DNA of 64,000 bases from JANQGG01 sp964642175. Its GTDB lineage: Bacteria > Bacteroidota > Chlorobiia > Chlorobiales > Chloroherpetonaceae. Positions 18,763-28,900 of this stretch are shown here, in pieces. The position numbers were made by a program, and so were the translations under genes. The notes below the pieces were generated by a model. It ran no database searches. It was not told where the DNA came from and saw only the letters and a program-made list of their open reading frames with translations. Within the stretch, counting starts at the first letter, position 1, and each line of letters begins with the position of its first letter. The stretch is from contig CAZXOK010000004.1 of the NCBI GenBank assembly GCA_964642175.1, positions 305,641-369,640 of the forward strand, given 5' to 3'.

Positions 18763-19842
18763 TTACTTATGCTGCATAAACCTTGAGTTTTTTGAAGCAG
18801 TTCTGTAACTGGATCCTTGCGAACGACTGTACCAACGATTGTTATCAAGTCTTTTACCACTTTTTGTTGGAACAAAGTTCACATTTCTGTCGGCCTGATA
18901 CTGGCTGTCGTTAGATGGATAGACATCAGGTACGCGTGGTTTGTAGTTGGCTTTAGCTTTACCAAAGCTGATCAACTTAAACCGGCGATAGTTATCCTGC
19001 ATATCTAAGTTTTCAGAAAGATAGTTCCAGGCATTATTGGCGCGTTTATAGCCCAAACGGTAGTTATAGCTGGCTCCACCGCGAACATCGCAATGACCCT
19101 CCATGATGATTCTCACTTTAGGATCTTTTAACAGGGTTTGTATAGAATCCAGGTTGCGGTTGAACTGCTCACGAGCGGCTCCATCAATATCGGCTCTATC
19201 GTAAGCAAATAAAACATTCTCAAGTTCAGGAACCTCAACAATTAAGGTTAAAGACTTGCTGGTAGTACCACCTTTTCCAACAGCGCTTAATGCATACTGT
19301 TGTGATTCTTTAGGACGAACCATTTGCTGACCTTTAGGCGCTACTTTTCCGATACCAGAAATGTTGATCTGGTCTTCAAATGCTCCGCTGACATCCCATG
19401 AAAGTGTTACATCTTCGGGACGGCTTGCATTAATTTTTTCTTTGGAAATAGAGAAATTAACCACAGGTGGTGCTGGAACAACAACGGTTAAGGTAACGGT
19501 ATCTCTTGCAATTTTCTCTTCTTTTGAAGCTGTAGCAATGTACTCGTACTTTTGAGTTTTAGGACCAGGTAACGCCGGGCGTGGTGAGATATCAGAACTA
19601 TCTACGCTTGCATCTTCAATAGATCTGGTAGAAAACAGATTTGAAATTGATAGTTGTTCAGCATTTTGAGCATCCCAGCCAATCACAGCAGAATCACCAA
19701 TTGTGATTTCCATGCTTTTTTGACGGGCACTACCTGCATCGGCATTATCCCGAATAAACAAACTTACCGTAGGATCAGAGGCACAACCTGTACCAAGCAG
19801 CACAAAAAAAAGTAGTAAGGGTAAAATGTGTTTTGTTTTCAT
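18763..19842 (-). CDS. OmpA-family peptidoglycan-associated lipoprotein
   Basis: From the ATG at 19842 this is a 359-residue lipoprotein: basic start, hydrophobic core, lipobox LLGTGC, lipidated C20. A longer frame to 19923 would overlap the next gene and hide the signal peptide, so I reject it. The middle part holds two beta-rich Ig-like segments (about 30-200). The C-terminal OmpA domain (about 205-320) has VLFAYDRADID and MEGHCDVRGG...YNYRLGYKRA, which bind diaminopimelate of peptidoglycan. A tail of about 40 basic/Ser-rich residues follows. It resembles Pal but is larger. It probably tethers the outer membrane to the wall. Confidence 0.87.
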   Translation of the reverse strand: MKTKHILPLLLFFVLLGTGCASDPTVSLFIRDNADAGSARQKSMEITIGDSAVIGWDAQNAEQLSISNLFSTRSIEDASVDSSDISPRPALPGPKTQKYEYIATASKEEKIARDTVTLTVVVPAPPVVNFSISKEKINASRPEDVTLSWDVSGAFEDQINISGIGKVAPKGQQMVRPKESQQYALSAVGKGGTTSKSLTLIVEVPELENVLFAYDRADIDGAAREQFNRNLDSIQTLLKDPKVRIIMEGHCDVRGGASYNYRLGYKRANNAWNYLSENLDMQDNYRRFKLISFGKAKANYKPRVPDVYPSNDSQYQADRNVNFVPTKSGKRLDNNRWYSRSQGSSYRTASKNSRFMQHK

Positions 19843-19886
19843 GTCGAGAGTTTTTTGGTTTGTCAGAGATAAATAAGTTAGAAAAT

Positions 19887-20939
19887 TCATTGATACAATG
19901 ATTCCTTGCTGTAAATATAACAATTATATCTTTTAATTGCCTCATTTAAAACCCGATTTATTACCTGATTATATGTAAAACCGGCACTAAATGCGGATTT
20001 TGGGAAACAAGAATTATCATTTGGATTCGGAAGAATGCCAGGCAAGGCATTTATTTCGAGAACATGGGGTTGGCCCAGATCGTTGAGGCGAATATCAATT
20101 CGCGCCCAATCTTTGCAATCCATAGCATGAAAGGCCTTAATTGCTGTCATTTCTATTCCGAGTTTTAGAGTTTTACTTAGTTTAGCAGGACATTCAAACA
20201 TATGCAAGGGCTTATCCGGGGTATCCCACATCCATTTAGCTTCATAGGAATAAATTTTTTTGGATTGTTGAGGCAAATTTTCAAAACAAAGTTCAACGAT
20301 GGGCAGAACTTCAACCTCTGGCCCATTTCCAATTAAACTCACGGTAAATTCTCGTCCGGTTATAAATTTTTCTACTATCATGGGCTGCTTATGCTGGCCC
20401 AATCCATCGCGCACCATTTTCTGAAGTTCCTGAACTGAAGTCACCACCGAGCTTTCATGTATCCCTATGCTGGAACCTTCATGTAAAGGCTTAACAATTA
20501 ATGGAAAGCCCGGCTGTTTTTGGATAAAACCTTCAAGCTCAAAAGTGTCTGAAATTACATGATAATCAGGGGTGGGTATGTTATGATAACTCAGGATTTG
20601 CTTTGTATTAGCCTTATCCAGTGTAAGAGACAGTGTTGATACACCCGCGCCGGTATATGGCAATCGAAGCCAATCCAGCAAGGCAGGCACCTGGGCTTCT
20701 CTGCTTTTCGAATAAGCCCCTTCGGCCATGTTAAAACAGAAATCGGGTTTGAGTCTTATTAACGAATCTACAACACCGGCTAATTTATCGGGATGGCAAT
20801 CAATAACCGTAACGTTGTGAAACTCTTCCAGGGCATTTTTTACAGCCGCTATCGTTTCACGGGAATCCCACTCCAGGAATAATTCATCATTCAATCCAGC
20901 CTCCTCAGGCTTTTGATTCACCAACAGGGCTATCTTCAT
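19887..20939 (-). CDS. D-alanine-D-alanine ligase-like ATP-grasp enzyme
   Basis: A 350-residue ATP-grasp protein of Ddl type. It has the lid and lysine region FPLIVKPLHEGSSIGI, the serine loop, and the C-terminal metal-binding LEINALPGI with the preceding ARIDIRL. The N-terminal domain begins MKIALLVNQKPEE and lacks the EHEVS-type motif of classical Ddl, so it could ligate D-Ala-D-Ala or another pair of amino acids. No other cell-wall precursor genes are adjacent. It lies between the acyl-CoA carboxylase beta gene (46-bp gap) and the OmpA lipoprotein, all on the minus strand. Confidence 0.8.
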   Translation of the reverse strand: MKIALLVNQKPEEAGLNDELFLEWDSRETIAAVKNALEEFHNVTVIDCHPDKLAGVVDSLIRLKPDFCFNMAEGAYSKSREAQVPALLDWLRLPYTGAGVSTLSLTLDKANTKQILSYHNIPTPDYHVISDTFELEGFIQKQPGFPLIVKPLHEGSSIGIHESSVVTSVQELQKMVRDGLGQHKQPMIVEKFITGREFTVSLIGNGPEVEVLPIVELCFENLPQQSKKIYSYEAKWMWDTPDKPLHMFECPAKLSKTLKLGIEMTAIKAFHAMDCKDWARIDIRLNDLGQPHVLEINALPGILPNPNDNSCFPKSAFSAGFTYNQVINRVLNEAIKRYNCYIYSKESLYQ

Positions 20940-20985
20940 GCAACTGGCTTACCCATTTTTCAGATTTTACATTCCACCATAAAAT

Positions 20986-22542
20986 TTATAGCGGGATATT
21001 GCCATGTTTCTTACACGGGTTGGTATCCACTTTATGTTTGAGCATATCAAAGGCCCGAATGAGTCTCTCACGGGTTTCTCTGGGATATATCACTTCATCA
21101 ATGTAGCCCTTTTCAGCTGCCAGGTATGGATTAGCGAATTTATCTTCATACTCCTGGGATTTTTCCTCCAGGGCTTTTTTCGCATCATCGGCTGAGGCAA
21201 TTTCTTTTCTGAAAATAATTTCTGCAGCGCCTTTGCTACCCATAACGGCAATTTCAGCTGTGGGCCAGGCAAAGTTCATATCTCCGCGGATATGTTTGGA
21301 GTTCATGACATCATAAGCGCCCCCATAGGCTTTACGTGTAATCACTGTTACTTTTGGCACGGTTGCTTCGGCAAAGGCATAAAGAAGTTTAGCGCCATGG
21401 ATAATGATCCCGTCCCACTCCTGATCTGTTCCAGGTAAAAACCCGGGTACATCCACGCAAACCAGTAAAGGAATATTGAAACAATCACAAAACCTGACAA
21501 AGCGGGCTGCTTTTCTGGATGCATTAATACTCAGAACGCCAGCCAAAACTGCCGGCTCATTAGCCACAATTCCGACAGACTGTCCGCCAATCCTTGCAAA
21601 ACCAATTCGGATGTTCTCTGAGTATTGTTCCTGAATTTCATAGAATTCGCCTCCATCTACAATCAGTTCTATAACCTCCTTCATGCTGTAGGGTTTGTTG
21701 GAACTGTCTGGAATAATCTCGTCCAGTTTTTTTTCAGCATCACTTACCGCTTCAATTGGATTAGCCTTAAAAGGTTTTTCCTCACAGTTTTGAGGGATAT
21801 AACTCAAAAGGGTTTTGATGTTTTCAAGTAAATCTATTTCATTTTCACAACTTAAATGCGCCACCCCGCTTTTTGAGGCATGTGTATCTGCGCCGCCCAG
21901 TTCTTCCTGTGTAACATCCTCATGTGTAACGGTTTTAAGCACATTCGGTCCGGTTACAAACATGTAACTGGTTTGCTGAGCCATTAAAATAAAATCTGTA
22001 ATCGCTGGTGAATAAACTGCGCCACCGGCACAAGGCCCCATAACAGCTGATATCTGAGGCACAACACCTGAAGCCAGGGTGTTTCTTAAAAATATATCTG
22101 CGTAACCACCTAAAGACTCAACCCCTTCCTGAATACGTGCCCCACCGCTATCGTTTAATCCTATTACCGGGCAGCCATTTTTCATGGCCAGATCCATAAT
22201 CTTGCAAATCTTCTCAGCATTAGCTTTGGAGAGGCTTCCTCCTAACACCGTAAAATCCTGGCTATACACATAAATTGTGCGCCCATCAATGGTGCCATAA
22301 CCAGTTATGACCCCATCACCTAAAAAACGCTGTGAATCCAATCCGAAATTCGAGGATGAATGTTTAACCAAGGCCCCGATTTCCTGAAACGAACCTTTAT
22401 CCAACAACATATCCAGACGCTCTCTTGCCGATAGCTTACCTTTTTTATGTTGGGCTTCTATTTTTTTATCACCACCTTGCAGAAGTGCTTCTTCCCGAAG
22501 CTGATTTAGTTTATCAAACTTTTCAGGTTTGGATTGACTCAT
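20986..22542 (-). CDS. acyl-CoA carboxylase carboxyltransferase (PccB/MmdA type)
   Basis: A 518-residue carboxyltransferase beta subunit of normal length. The N-terminal half has GKLSARERLDMLLDKGSF and the oxyanion-hole GGARIQEGVESLGGYA, then GPCAGGAVYSPA. The C-terminal half has DVPGFLPGTDQEW and KAYGGAYDVM. It moves carboxyl from biotin to propionyl-CoA (or the reverse, in methylmalonyl-CoA decarboxylase). No biotin carboxylase, biotin carrier or methylmalonyl mutase gene lies nearby; a biotin ligase is at 55.4 kb. The substrate (propionyl versus acetyl) cannot be settled from the sequence alone. It is divergent from secA. Confidence 0.92.
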   Translation of the reverse strand: MSQSKPEKFDKLNQLREEALLQGGDKKIEAQHKKGKLSARERLDMLLDKGSFQEIGALVKHSSSNFGLDSQRFLGDGVITGYGTIDGRTIYVYSQDFTVLGGSLSKANAEKICKIMDLAMKNGCPVIGLNDSGGARIQEGVESLGGYADIFLRNTLASGVVPQISAVMGPCAGGAVYSPAITDFILMAQQTSYMFVTGPNVLKTVTHEDVTQEELGGADTHASKSGVAHLSCENEIDLLENIKTLLSYIPQNCEEKPFKANPIEAVSDAEKKLDEIIPDSSNKPYSMKEVIELIVDGGEFYEIQEQYSENIRIGFARIGGQSVGIVANEPAVLAGVLSINASRKAARFVRFCDCFNIPLLVCVDVPGFLPGTDQEWDGIIIHGAKLLYAFAEATVPKVTVITRKAYGGAYDVMNSKHIRGDMNFAWPTAEIAVMGSKGAAEIIFRKEIASADDAKKALEEKSQEYEDKFANPYLAAEKGYIDEVIYPRETRERLIRAFDMLKHKVDTNPCKKHGNIPL

Positions 22543-22803
22543 GATCTTTTTGGATATTATTGATGAAGAAAGATTAATGCAGGTATTAAATTAACTTTAT
22601 TTCTGCATATGATTTATGTATAACATAAGAGACATACACAGATGGTTTTTTTATTGCCTATGAATTAAGTAAATTTTAAGCTTGTGTGGAAATTTTACAA
22701 GTAAAAAGACAATCGATTAAGCGTTACCCCATAAAATTTAATACTTTTTTACAGTTTGCATACTACTGCAAACCAAGAATGTACTAGAAAGAGCACCGAT
22801 ATA

Positions 22804-25800
22804 ATGATAAAATTTATAGAAAAAATATTTGGAACAAAGCATGATCGGGATATAAAAAAGATACTCCCGATAGTTGATGAGATCAATGGCTATTTTGAAG
22901 AGTTCAAGAGTTTATCAGATGATCAGTTGCGGGCCAAAACCACAGAGTTAAAAAAACGCATTTCTGAACACCTTCATGAGACTGAGCAGGAACTGGGAAA
23001 TGAAAAAACTAAGCTCAACGACCTTGAGCTGACTTTCGACGAAATAGATTCCATCAAAGAAAATATCGCCCATCTTGAAGAAGAGTTAAAGTCAGAAACC
23101 GAGGAAATACTTCATGAAATTCTCCCTGAAGCATTTGCCCTTGTAAAAGACACGTGCCGCCGGTTAGTTGGCCAAACGTTTATGCTCATGGGAAATGAAT
23201 ACACGTGGGATATGGTGCCTTACGATGTTCAGTTGATAGGCGGCATTGTTTTACATGAAGGGAAAATTGCTGAAATGGCCACCGGTGAAGGTAAAACCCT
23301 GGTTGCGGTTCTTCCAACCTTTTTAAATGCCCTTACCGGAAAAGGTGTTCATGTGGTAACTGTTAATGACTACCTGGCTGAACGCGACTCTCAATGGGTA
23401 AAACCTGTGTTTGATTTTCATGACATCAAAGTTGGTGTTATCCTTTCCCGTATGATGCCGGAAGGCCGAAGAGAACAATATAACTGCGATATTGTCTATG
23501 GTACCAACAACGAGTTTGGTTTTGATTACCTGCGCGATAACATGGCCTCTGTGCCCGAAGATGTTGTTCAGCGGGGATTTAATTTCGCTATCGTTGATGA
23601 GGTGGATAGTGTTTTGATTGATGAAGCCCGTACGCCCCTGATCATATCCGGGCCTGTTCCTAATGCAAACCTCAACAAGTACGAAGATATCAAACCCAAG
23701 GTTGAGCAATTGGTTCGTTCTCAGCAGAATGTGGTTGCTCAAATGCTTAACAGTGCAGAAAAAATCTCCAAGCAATCACAGACCAATAAAGACCAGGAAT
23801 TTGAACTCGGACTGGCATTGCTAAGGGTTAAACGCGGTCAGCCAAAAAACAAAAAGCTGATCAAGTTGTTGGGAGAAACCAACAAATCCAAGCTGATGCA
23901 AATGGTTGAAAACGATTTTCTGAAAGACAACGCTCGGCGCATGCATGAGGTTGATGAAGAGTTATTGTTTTCAATAGACGAAAAAAATCACACGATTGAT
24001 TTAACTGAAAAAGGGCGGTCGTTTCTAACAGACTCTAATCAGGATAGCGACTTTTTTATTCTTCCTGACGTGGGAACTGAAATTGCAAAAATCGAGTCGG
24101 ACAGCTCCATTTCAGATGAGGATAAACAACTCAAAAAAGATGAACTCTACCGCGTTTTTTCTGAACGCTCCGAACGTATTCATAATGTCTCTCAACTTTT
24201 GCGGGCTTATTCCTTGTACGAACGAGATGATGAGTATGTGGTTCAGGATGGCAAAGTTTTGATCGTGGATGAGTTTACAGGTCGTATTCTCCCCGGCCGC
24301 CGTTACAGCGATGGGCTTCATCAGGCTCTTGAAGCTAAAGAAGGTGTGAAAATTGAAGGGGAAACCCAGACAATGGCTACAATCACCCTTCAGAATTTCT
24401 TCCGCCTTTATAACAAGCTTGCCGGCATGACAGGTACAGCTGTAACCGAGGCTTCGGAATTCTTTGAAATTTACAAGCTGGATGTGGTAGTCATACCCAC
24501 AAATAAACCGATCCAAAGGCTGGATCAGGAAGATCTGGTCTATAAAACCAGGCGTGAAAAATACACGGCTGTTATTGAAAAAATTCAGGAATTGCGCCAA
24601 AAAGGACAGCCGGTTTTAGTGGGTACAACAAGTGTTGAAGTATCGGAGTCGCTTTCCAGAATGCTTCGTATGAAGCAAGTTGCTCATAATGTTCTAAATG
24701 CCAAGCAAAATGAGCGTGAAGCCGATATTGTATCTAATGCCGGACAAAAAGGGGCTGTAACAATTGCCACCAACATGGCCGGACGTGGAACTGATATTAA
24801 ACTTGGCGACGGGATTAAGGACCTTGGGGGATTATATATTCTTGGAACCGAGCGCCATGAATCACGTCGGATTGACAGGCAGCTCCGAGGCCGTGCCGGT
24901 AGGCAGGGTGATCCGGGTGAATCGGTATTTTTTGTCTCCCTTGAAGACGATTTAATGCGCCTGTTTGGTTCTGATCGAGTTATATCAGTTATGGATCGTT
25001 TAGGCCATGAGCAAGGCGATGTGATAGAGCATTCAATGGTTACCAAGTCCATTGAGCGTGCCCAGCGCAAGGTTGAAGAACAAAACTTTGCTATCCGTAA
25101 GCGTTTGCTGGAATATGATGATGTCATGAACCAGCAGCGTGAAATTGTTTATACCCGTCGCCGAAATGCCCTGTTCAAAGACCGATTGCGCCTTGAAATT
25201 TTTGATCTGCTGAGAGATCACGCAGATAAAATAGCTGAACCATATGCCCAATCGCTTGAAGCTAAAGAATTGGAAGAACTAATTTTGCGGGAGATCTCTG
25301 TAGATATTAAAATCACTGCGGATGAAATTGAAGAAGTTGGCGCATCTGGTTTAAGCGATAAGATATATCATAGCTGTGTGGATTTTTACAAGCGAAAGGA
25401 GAACATCCTGGGCTCGGAAATCATGACACAGATCGAAAAATTTGCGGTATTGGGCGTAATTGATCAAAAATGGCGAGAGCATTTACGCGATATTGATGAG
25501 CTAAAAGAAGGGATCAACCTGCGAGCGTACGGTCAGAAAGACCCACTATTGGAATACAAGCAGGAAGCCTTTAAGCTTTTTGTGAATATGCTTGATGATA
25601 TTGCCAAAGAAACACTGTCGCTGGCCTTTAAATTGTATCCTCAGCAGTCTCAGTCAGAAGAAGTGGTTCCTCAAAGAGCTGAAGTCAATGCCAGGCGCTT
25701 AGTTGCGACACATGAAGAAGCTGAAAGTGCTTATTCTTATAGCCCGGAAGAAAGTGGTTCCGAGTCTCAAAACGCATCTAAACCTTCAGGTGATACTAAA

Positions 25801-25893
25801 CAAGCCCCGGTTCGGGTTGAAAAAACGCCAGGTAGGAACGAACCATGCCCTTGTGGAAGTGGAAAAAAATACAAACATTGCCATGGCAAATAG
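22804..25893 (+). CDS. secA: preprotein translocase ATPase SecA, long form
   Basis: A 1029-residue SecA from the ATG at 22804; a TTG 16 codons upstream adds a non-homologous leader and is rejected. It powers post-translational export through SecYEG. Walker A is ATGEGKT (K164), with DEVDSVLIDEARTPLIISG, the helicase motif ATNMAGRGTDIKL, the arginine finger region RQLRGRAGRQGDPG, and a C-terminal zinc motif NEPCPCGSGKKYKHCH that binds SecB or ribosomes. Compared with E. coli (about 900 residues) there is an acidic coiled-coil insertion near residues 50-100 and another near 285-390, as in other FCB SecAs. It is divergent from the carboxylase gene, with a 261-bp gap. Confidence 0.97.
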   Translation: MIKFIEKIFGTKHDRDIKKILPIVDEINGYFEEFKSLSDDQLRAKTTELKKRISEHLHETEQELGNEKTKLNDLELTFDEIDSIKENIAHLEEELKSETEEILHEILPEAFALVKDTCRRLVGQTFMLMGNEYTWDMVPYDVQLIGGIVLHEGKIAEMATGEGKTLVAVLPTFLNALTGKGVHVVTVNDYLAERDSQWVKPVFDFHDIKVGVILSRMMPEGRREQYNCDIVYGTNNEFGFDYLRDNMASVPEDVVQRGFNFAIVDEVDSVLIDEARTPLIISGPVPNANLNKYEDIKPKVEQLVRSQQNVVAQMLNSAEKISKQSQTNKDQEFELGLALLRVKRGQPKNKKLIKLLGETNKSKLMQMVENDFLKDNARRMHEVDEELLFSIDEKNHTIDLTEKGRSFLTDSNQDSDFFILPDVGTEIAKIESDSSISDEDKQLKKDELYRVFSERSERIHNVSQLLRAYSLYERDDEYVVQDGKVLIVDEFTGRILPGRRYSDGLHQALEAKEGVKIEGETQTMATITLQNFFRLYNKLAGMTGTAVTEASEFFEIYKLDVVVIPTNKPIQRLDQEDLVYKTRREKYTAVIEKIQELRQKGQPVLVGTTSVEVSESLSRMLRMKQVAHNVLNAKQNEREADIVSNAGQKGAVTIATNMAGRGTDIKLGDGIKDLGGLYILGTERHESRRIDRQLRGRAGRQGDPGESVFFVSLEDDLMRLFGSDRVISVMDRLGHEQGDVIEHSMVTKSIERAQRKVEEQNFAIRKRLLEYDDVMNQQREIVYTRRRNALFKDRLRLEIFDLLRDHADKIAEPYAQSLEAKELEELILREISVDIKITADEIEEVGASGLSDKIYHSCVDFYKRKENILGSEIMTQIEKFAVLGVIDQKWREHLRDIDELKEGINLRAYGQKDPLLEYKQEAFKLFVNMLDDIAKETLSLAFKLYPQQSQSEEVVPQRAEVNARRLVATHEEAESAYSYSPEESGSESQNASKPSGDTKQAPVRVEKTPGRNEPCPCGSGKKYKHCHGK

Positions 25894-25936
25894 GATATCC
25901 AAGCACTAAACCTTTCAATCATTATTGGTTAGTTGA

Positions 25937-28900
25937 ATGAATTCAAAGATTAAGCTATTTTTTTTGGTGTTTGTTAGCGGGCTTTTGGGATGCCAGATCC
26001 CATTAGCAAAAACATTACACAGCCAGATTCTTTCAGGACAGATTCACAAAAATGGATTACCTGAAACCAAAGAACCAACTAAGCATTATAAAATCCTTAG
26101 TTCCAACAAAAAAACACTTCAACTTTATTTTTCATTCGAAAAACCTGAGGTTGTAGAAAAGGATAATGCCCTGGCAATTAGTTCAAAAACGTCCTCATTC
26201 CAGGTGCCCGGCACAGAATATCCTGTCCCATATTTCAGCTATCCGTTATTAGGCAAAGTGATATCTGCAAAGATAATTAATCACAATAATGGGGGGGTTA
26301 TTTCCGGCATTGATTTAGACCCGCTTCAAAATGCTTATGGTGATACGCCTATTGGATTAGAATCTGAGAGTGACTTGCCGCTTGAAACAAGTGTTCAAGG
26401 CCCGTCAACTAACACCAACACCCCCTTACATTGGAATTATGTCGGTTCTATGCGCGGTAAAAACATTTCTTATCTGCATTTATACCCATACCGGTATGAC
26501 TCTCATAATGAATCACTGGTTTTTGACACCTCATACACGGTTGAGATAACGTTTAATTCCTCAACTGATAGAACGAATTATGAGCTTGGATTGAACCATG
26601 TAAGTCTTCTGGATGATCCTACACCATTCAGACCTAACAAAAGCATTGACAAAAAACTGAATTTAAAAAAGAATCTTTCTTCTTTGAGCTCCACTTCCCT
26701 ACAAACCAGCTTATCCAGTTCTGCGGTATTCGGTTCGCTGCCGGTTATACCAAAATATAAAATGGTTGTAGATGAAGATGGCGTTTATAAAATCGGCTTT
26801 TTTGAGTTTCAGGACGCCGAATTCCCGGATGAGTTTTTTGAAGCCGATCCGCGTACGTTCCGTATTTTCAACAAAGGTGTAGAAATTCCGATTTTTGTAT
26901 CCGGGGCAAGTGATGGACAATTCGACAGAAACGATTTCATAGAATTTATTGGTGAATCGCATAAGATTGGTCTAAAAGATCCTGACCGACCCGATATGTA
27001 TAATGATCCCTACACCGATGAGAACATCTACTACTTCTATTGGGAAACAGCGTTTAATGATTCCAATGCAGGACTGCGAATGGTAGAAGTTCCTGCCCAA
27101 ATCCGCAGGCAAATAAGTCCTCAAAGCTCCTTTAACCTGAAGGGTCGTTCTTTTCGCTCATCACTACATTTTGAAAAGAATAATACTGTAAGAGAAAGAT
27201 TAAGCGGTTTTTACAGCCGTTATAATCAAGAGGATTATGTTAAAACCAGAAATCACACCGATTCAAGAGATATCAGTTTTTGGACCGATGTTGAATATGG
27301 TCGTTCATATACATTTGACATAACTATCCCATCGCCAGATTTCAGTGTCAGTATTGATCCAGAATCATTAAGAGTACGTGCGGCTTTTCATGGGCTAAGT
27401 ATTGTTAATCTTAACGGCCAACCTCAAAACACCGCTTTAGTTGCACTGGGTAAAGCCACATCACCCTTTATTGTTACTGAAACCAGTTGGGGAACAAAGG
27501 TTTATAGCAATAGAAATTTAAGCCGCCAGGAGTTAAATGTGGTCGATGTGAAACTCCCCATTACACAACAACGGCTACTTGATGAATCTGGAAGCGCCGT
27601 AATTCAAATTACCAATAGAGATAATATTAACATTGGAACCTCCTCCCGCTCATTTTATTTTAATTGGTTAAATCTCACCTATCGAAGGCTTTACGAAGCT
27701 TATCAGGATGAATTAGCATTTACAGCGCCGCCTTCATCCAGACCAGGACTCTACCAGTTTCAAATTAATGGTTTTACAACTCCGTCTGTTGATATTTATA
27801 AGGTAGGTGTTGGTAAATTGTCGAATTTTAGTGTTGAAAAATACACACAAGTATCCGATAATAACATTGAACGAACCCGTTACAGAATCGTATTTCAGGA
27901 CAATGTTATTAATCCTGAAGATGTTGAATACATAGCACTGCCCTCAGATCAAAAAAAGATACCCTCTGCTTTTATTGAAGTTGAACCAGCAAATGTATTT
28001 GAACCGGAAAACGCTCTGAAAAACACTGCTAATAATTATAATTATATAATTATCACATCATCAAAATTCATCAATCAGGAAACCAAAGATGACAACACTA
28101 ACCCTGTAACGTTATACAGAGATTACCGAAGTCAAACACTTCCGCTATATAATGAACCCAACAATATTCTGGTTACAACTGTAGAAGGCATTTACGATGA
28201 ATTCAATAATGGAATTAAAAGTCCGCATGCTATACGCGATTTCTTAAGTTACGCCTATCATAATTGGGCTACATCACCCTCATATGTTCTGTTACTCGGT
28301 GATGCTTCGAGAGCTAATGAATCTCAGGATATTGTTCCTACCATGCATATTCAGACATTAAGGTTTGGTGCTACCGGTGCAGATGTCTGGTTTACAATGG
28401 TTGATGGCATTGACGATTCCGGAAGACTGGATTTATTGCCCGAAATGCAAATATCCAGAGTGCCTGCAAAATCGTTGACAGATATTTCCACTTATCTGAC
28501 TAAACTTGAAAACTATGAAAAATACCTTACAGATCCTGCCAACGCTCCTCTTGGTGAGTGGCAAAATAAAATCGTATTTGTAGCTGGCGAAACCGGATCT
28601 GAAAGTATAGGCAGTCAGGGGGTACGAAATGATGTATTTGTGATCCAAACTGATAATCTGATCGAAAACTACATTCAACGCAATTTCTTTATTAACCGTC
28701 TGCACACTAACTTGGGACGAAATGCTGTATCCAGTGTCACTTACCCCGATGTATACAGGGGGTCTAGGTCGAATATGGAACAATACCTTAATGAGGGTTG
28801 CCTGATACTGAATTTTATTGGCCATGGCGGTGGCGCAATCTGGTCGGATAGCCAGGTTATGACCCTTGATGGTGTAGATCGGCTAAATAACTTTAATGCG

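Noticed and set aside
19843..19923. Extended start of the OmpA lipoprotein
   Set aside because: Buries the signal peptide 27 residues in and overlaps the ATP-grasp gene.
22756..22803. Upstream TTG extension of secA
   Set aside because: Adds 16 residues with no match to the SecA N-terminus; the ATG at 22804 gives the normal MIKFIEKIFG start.
24112..24600. Open minus-strand frame of 162 residues within secA
   Set aside because: Antisense shadow of a conserved helicase region; no independent evidence.
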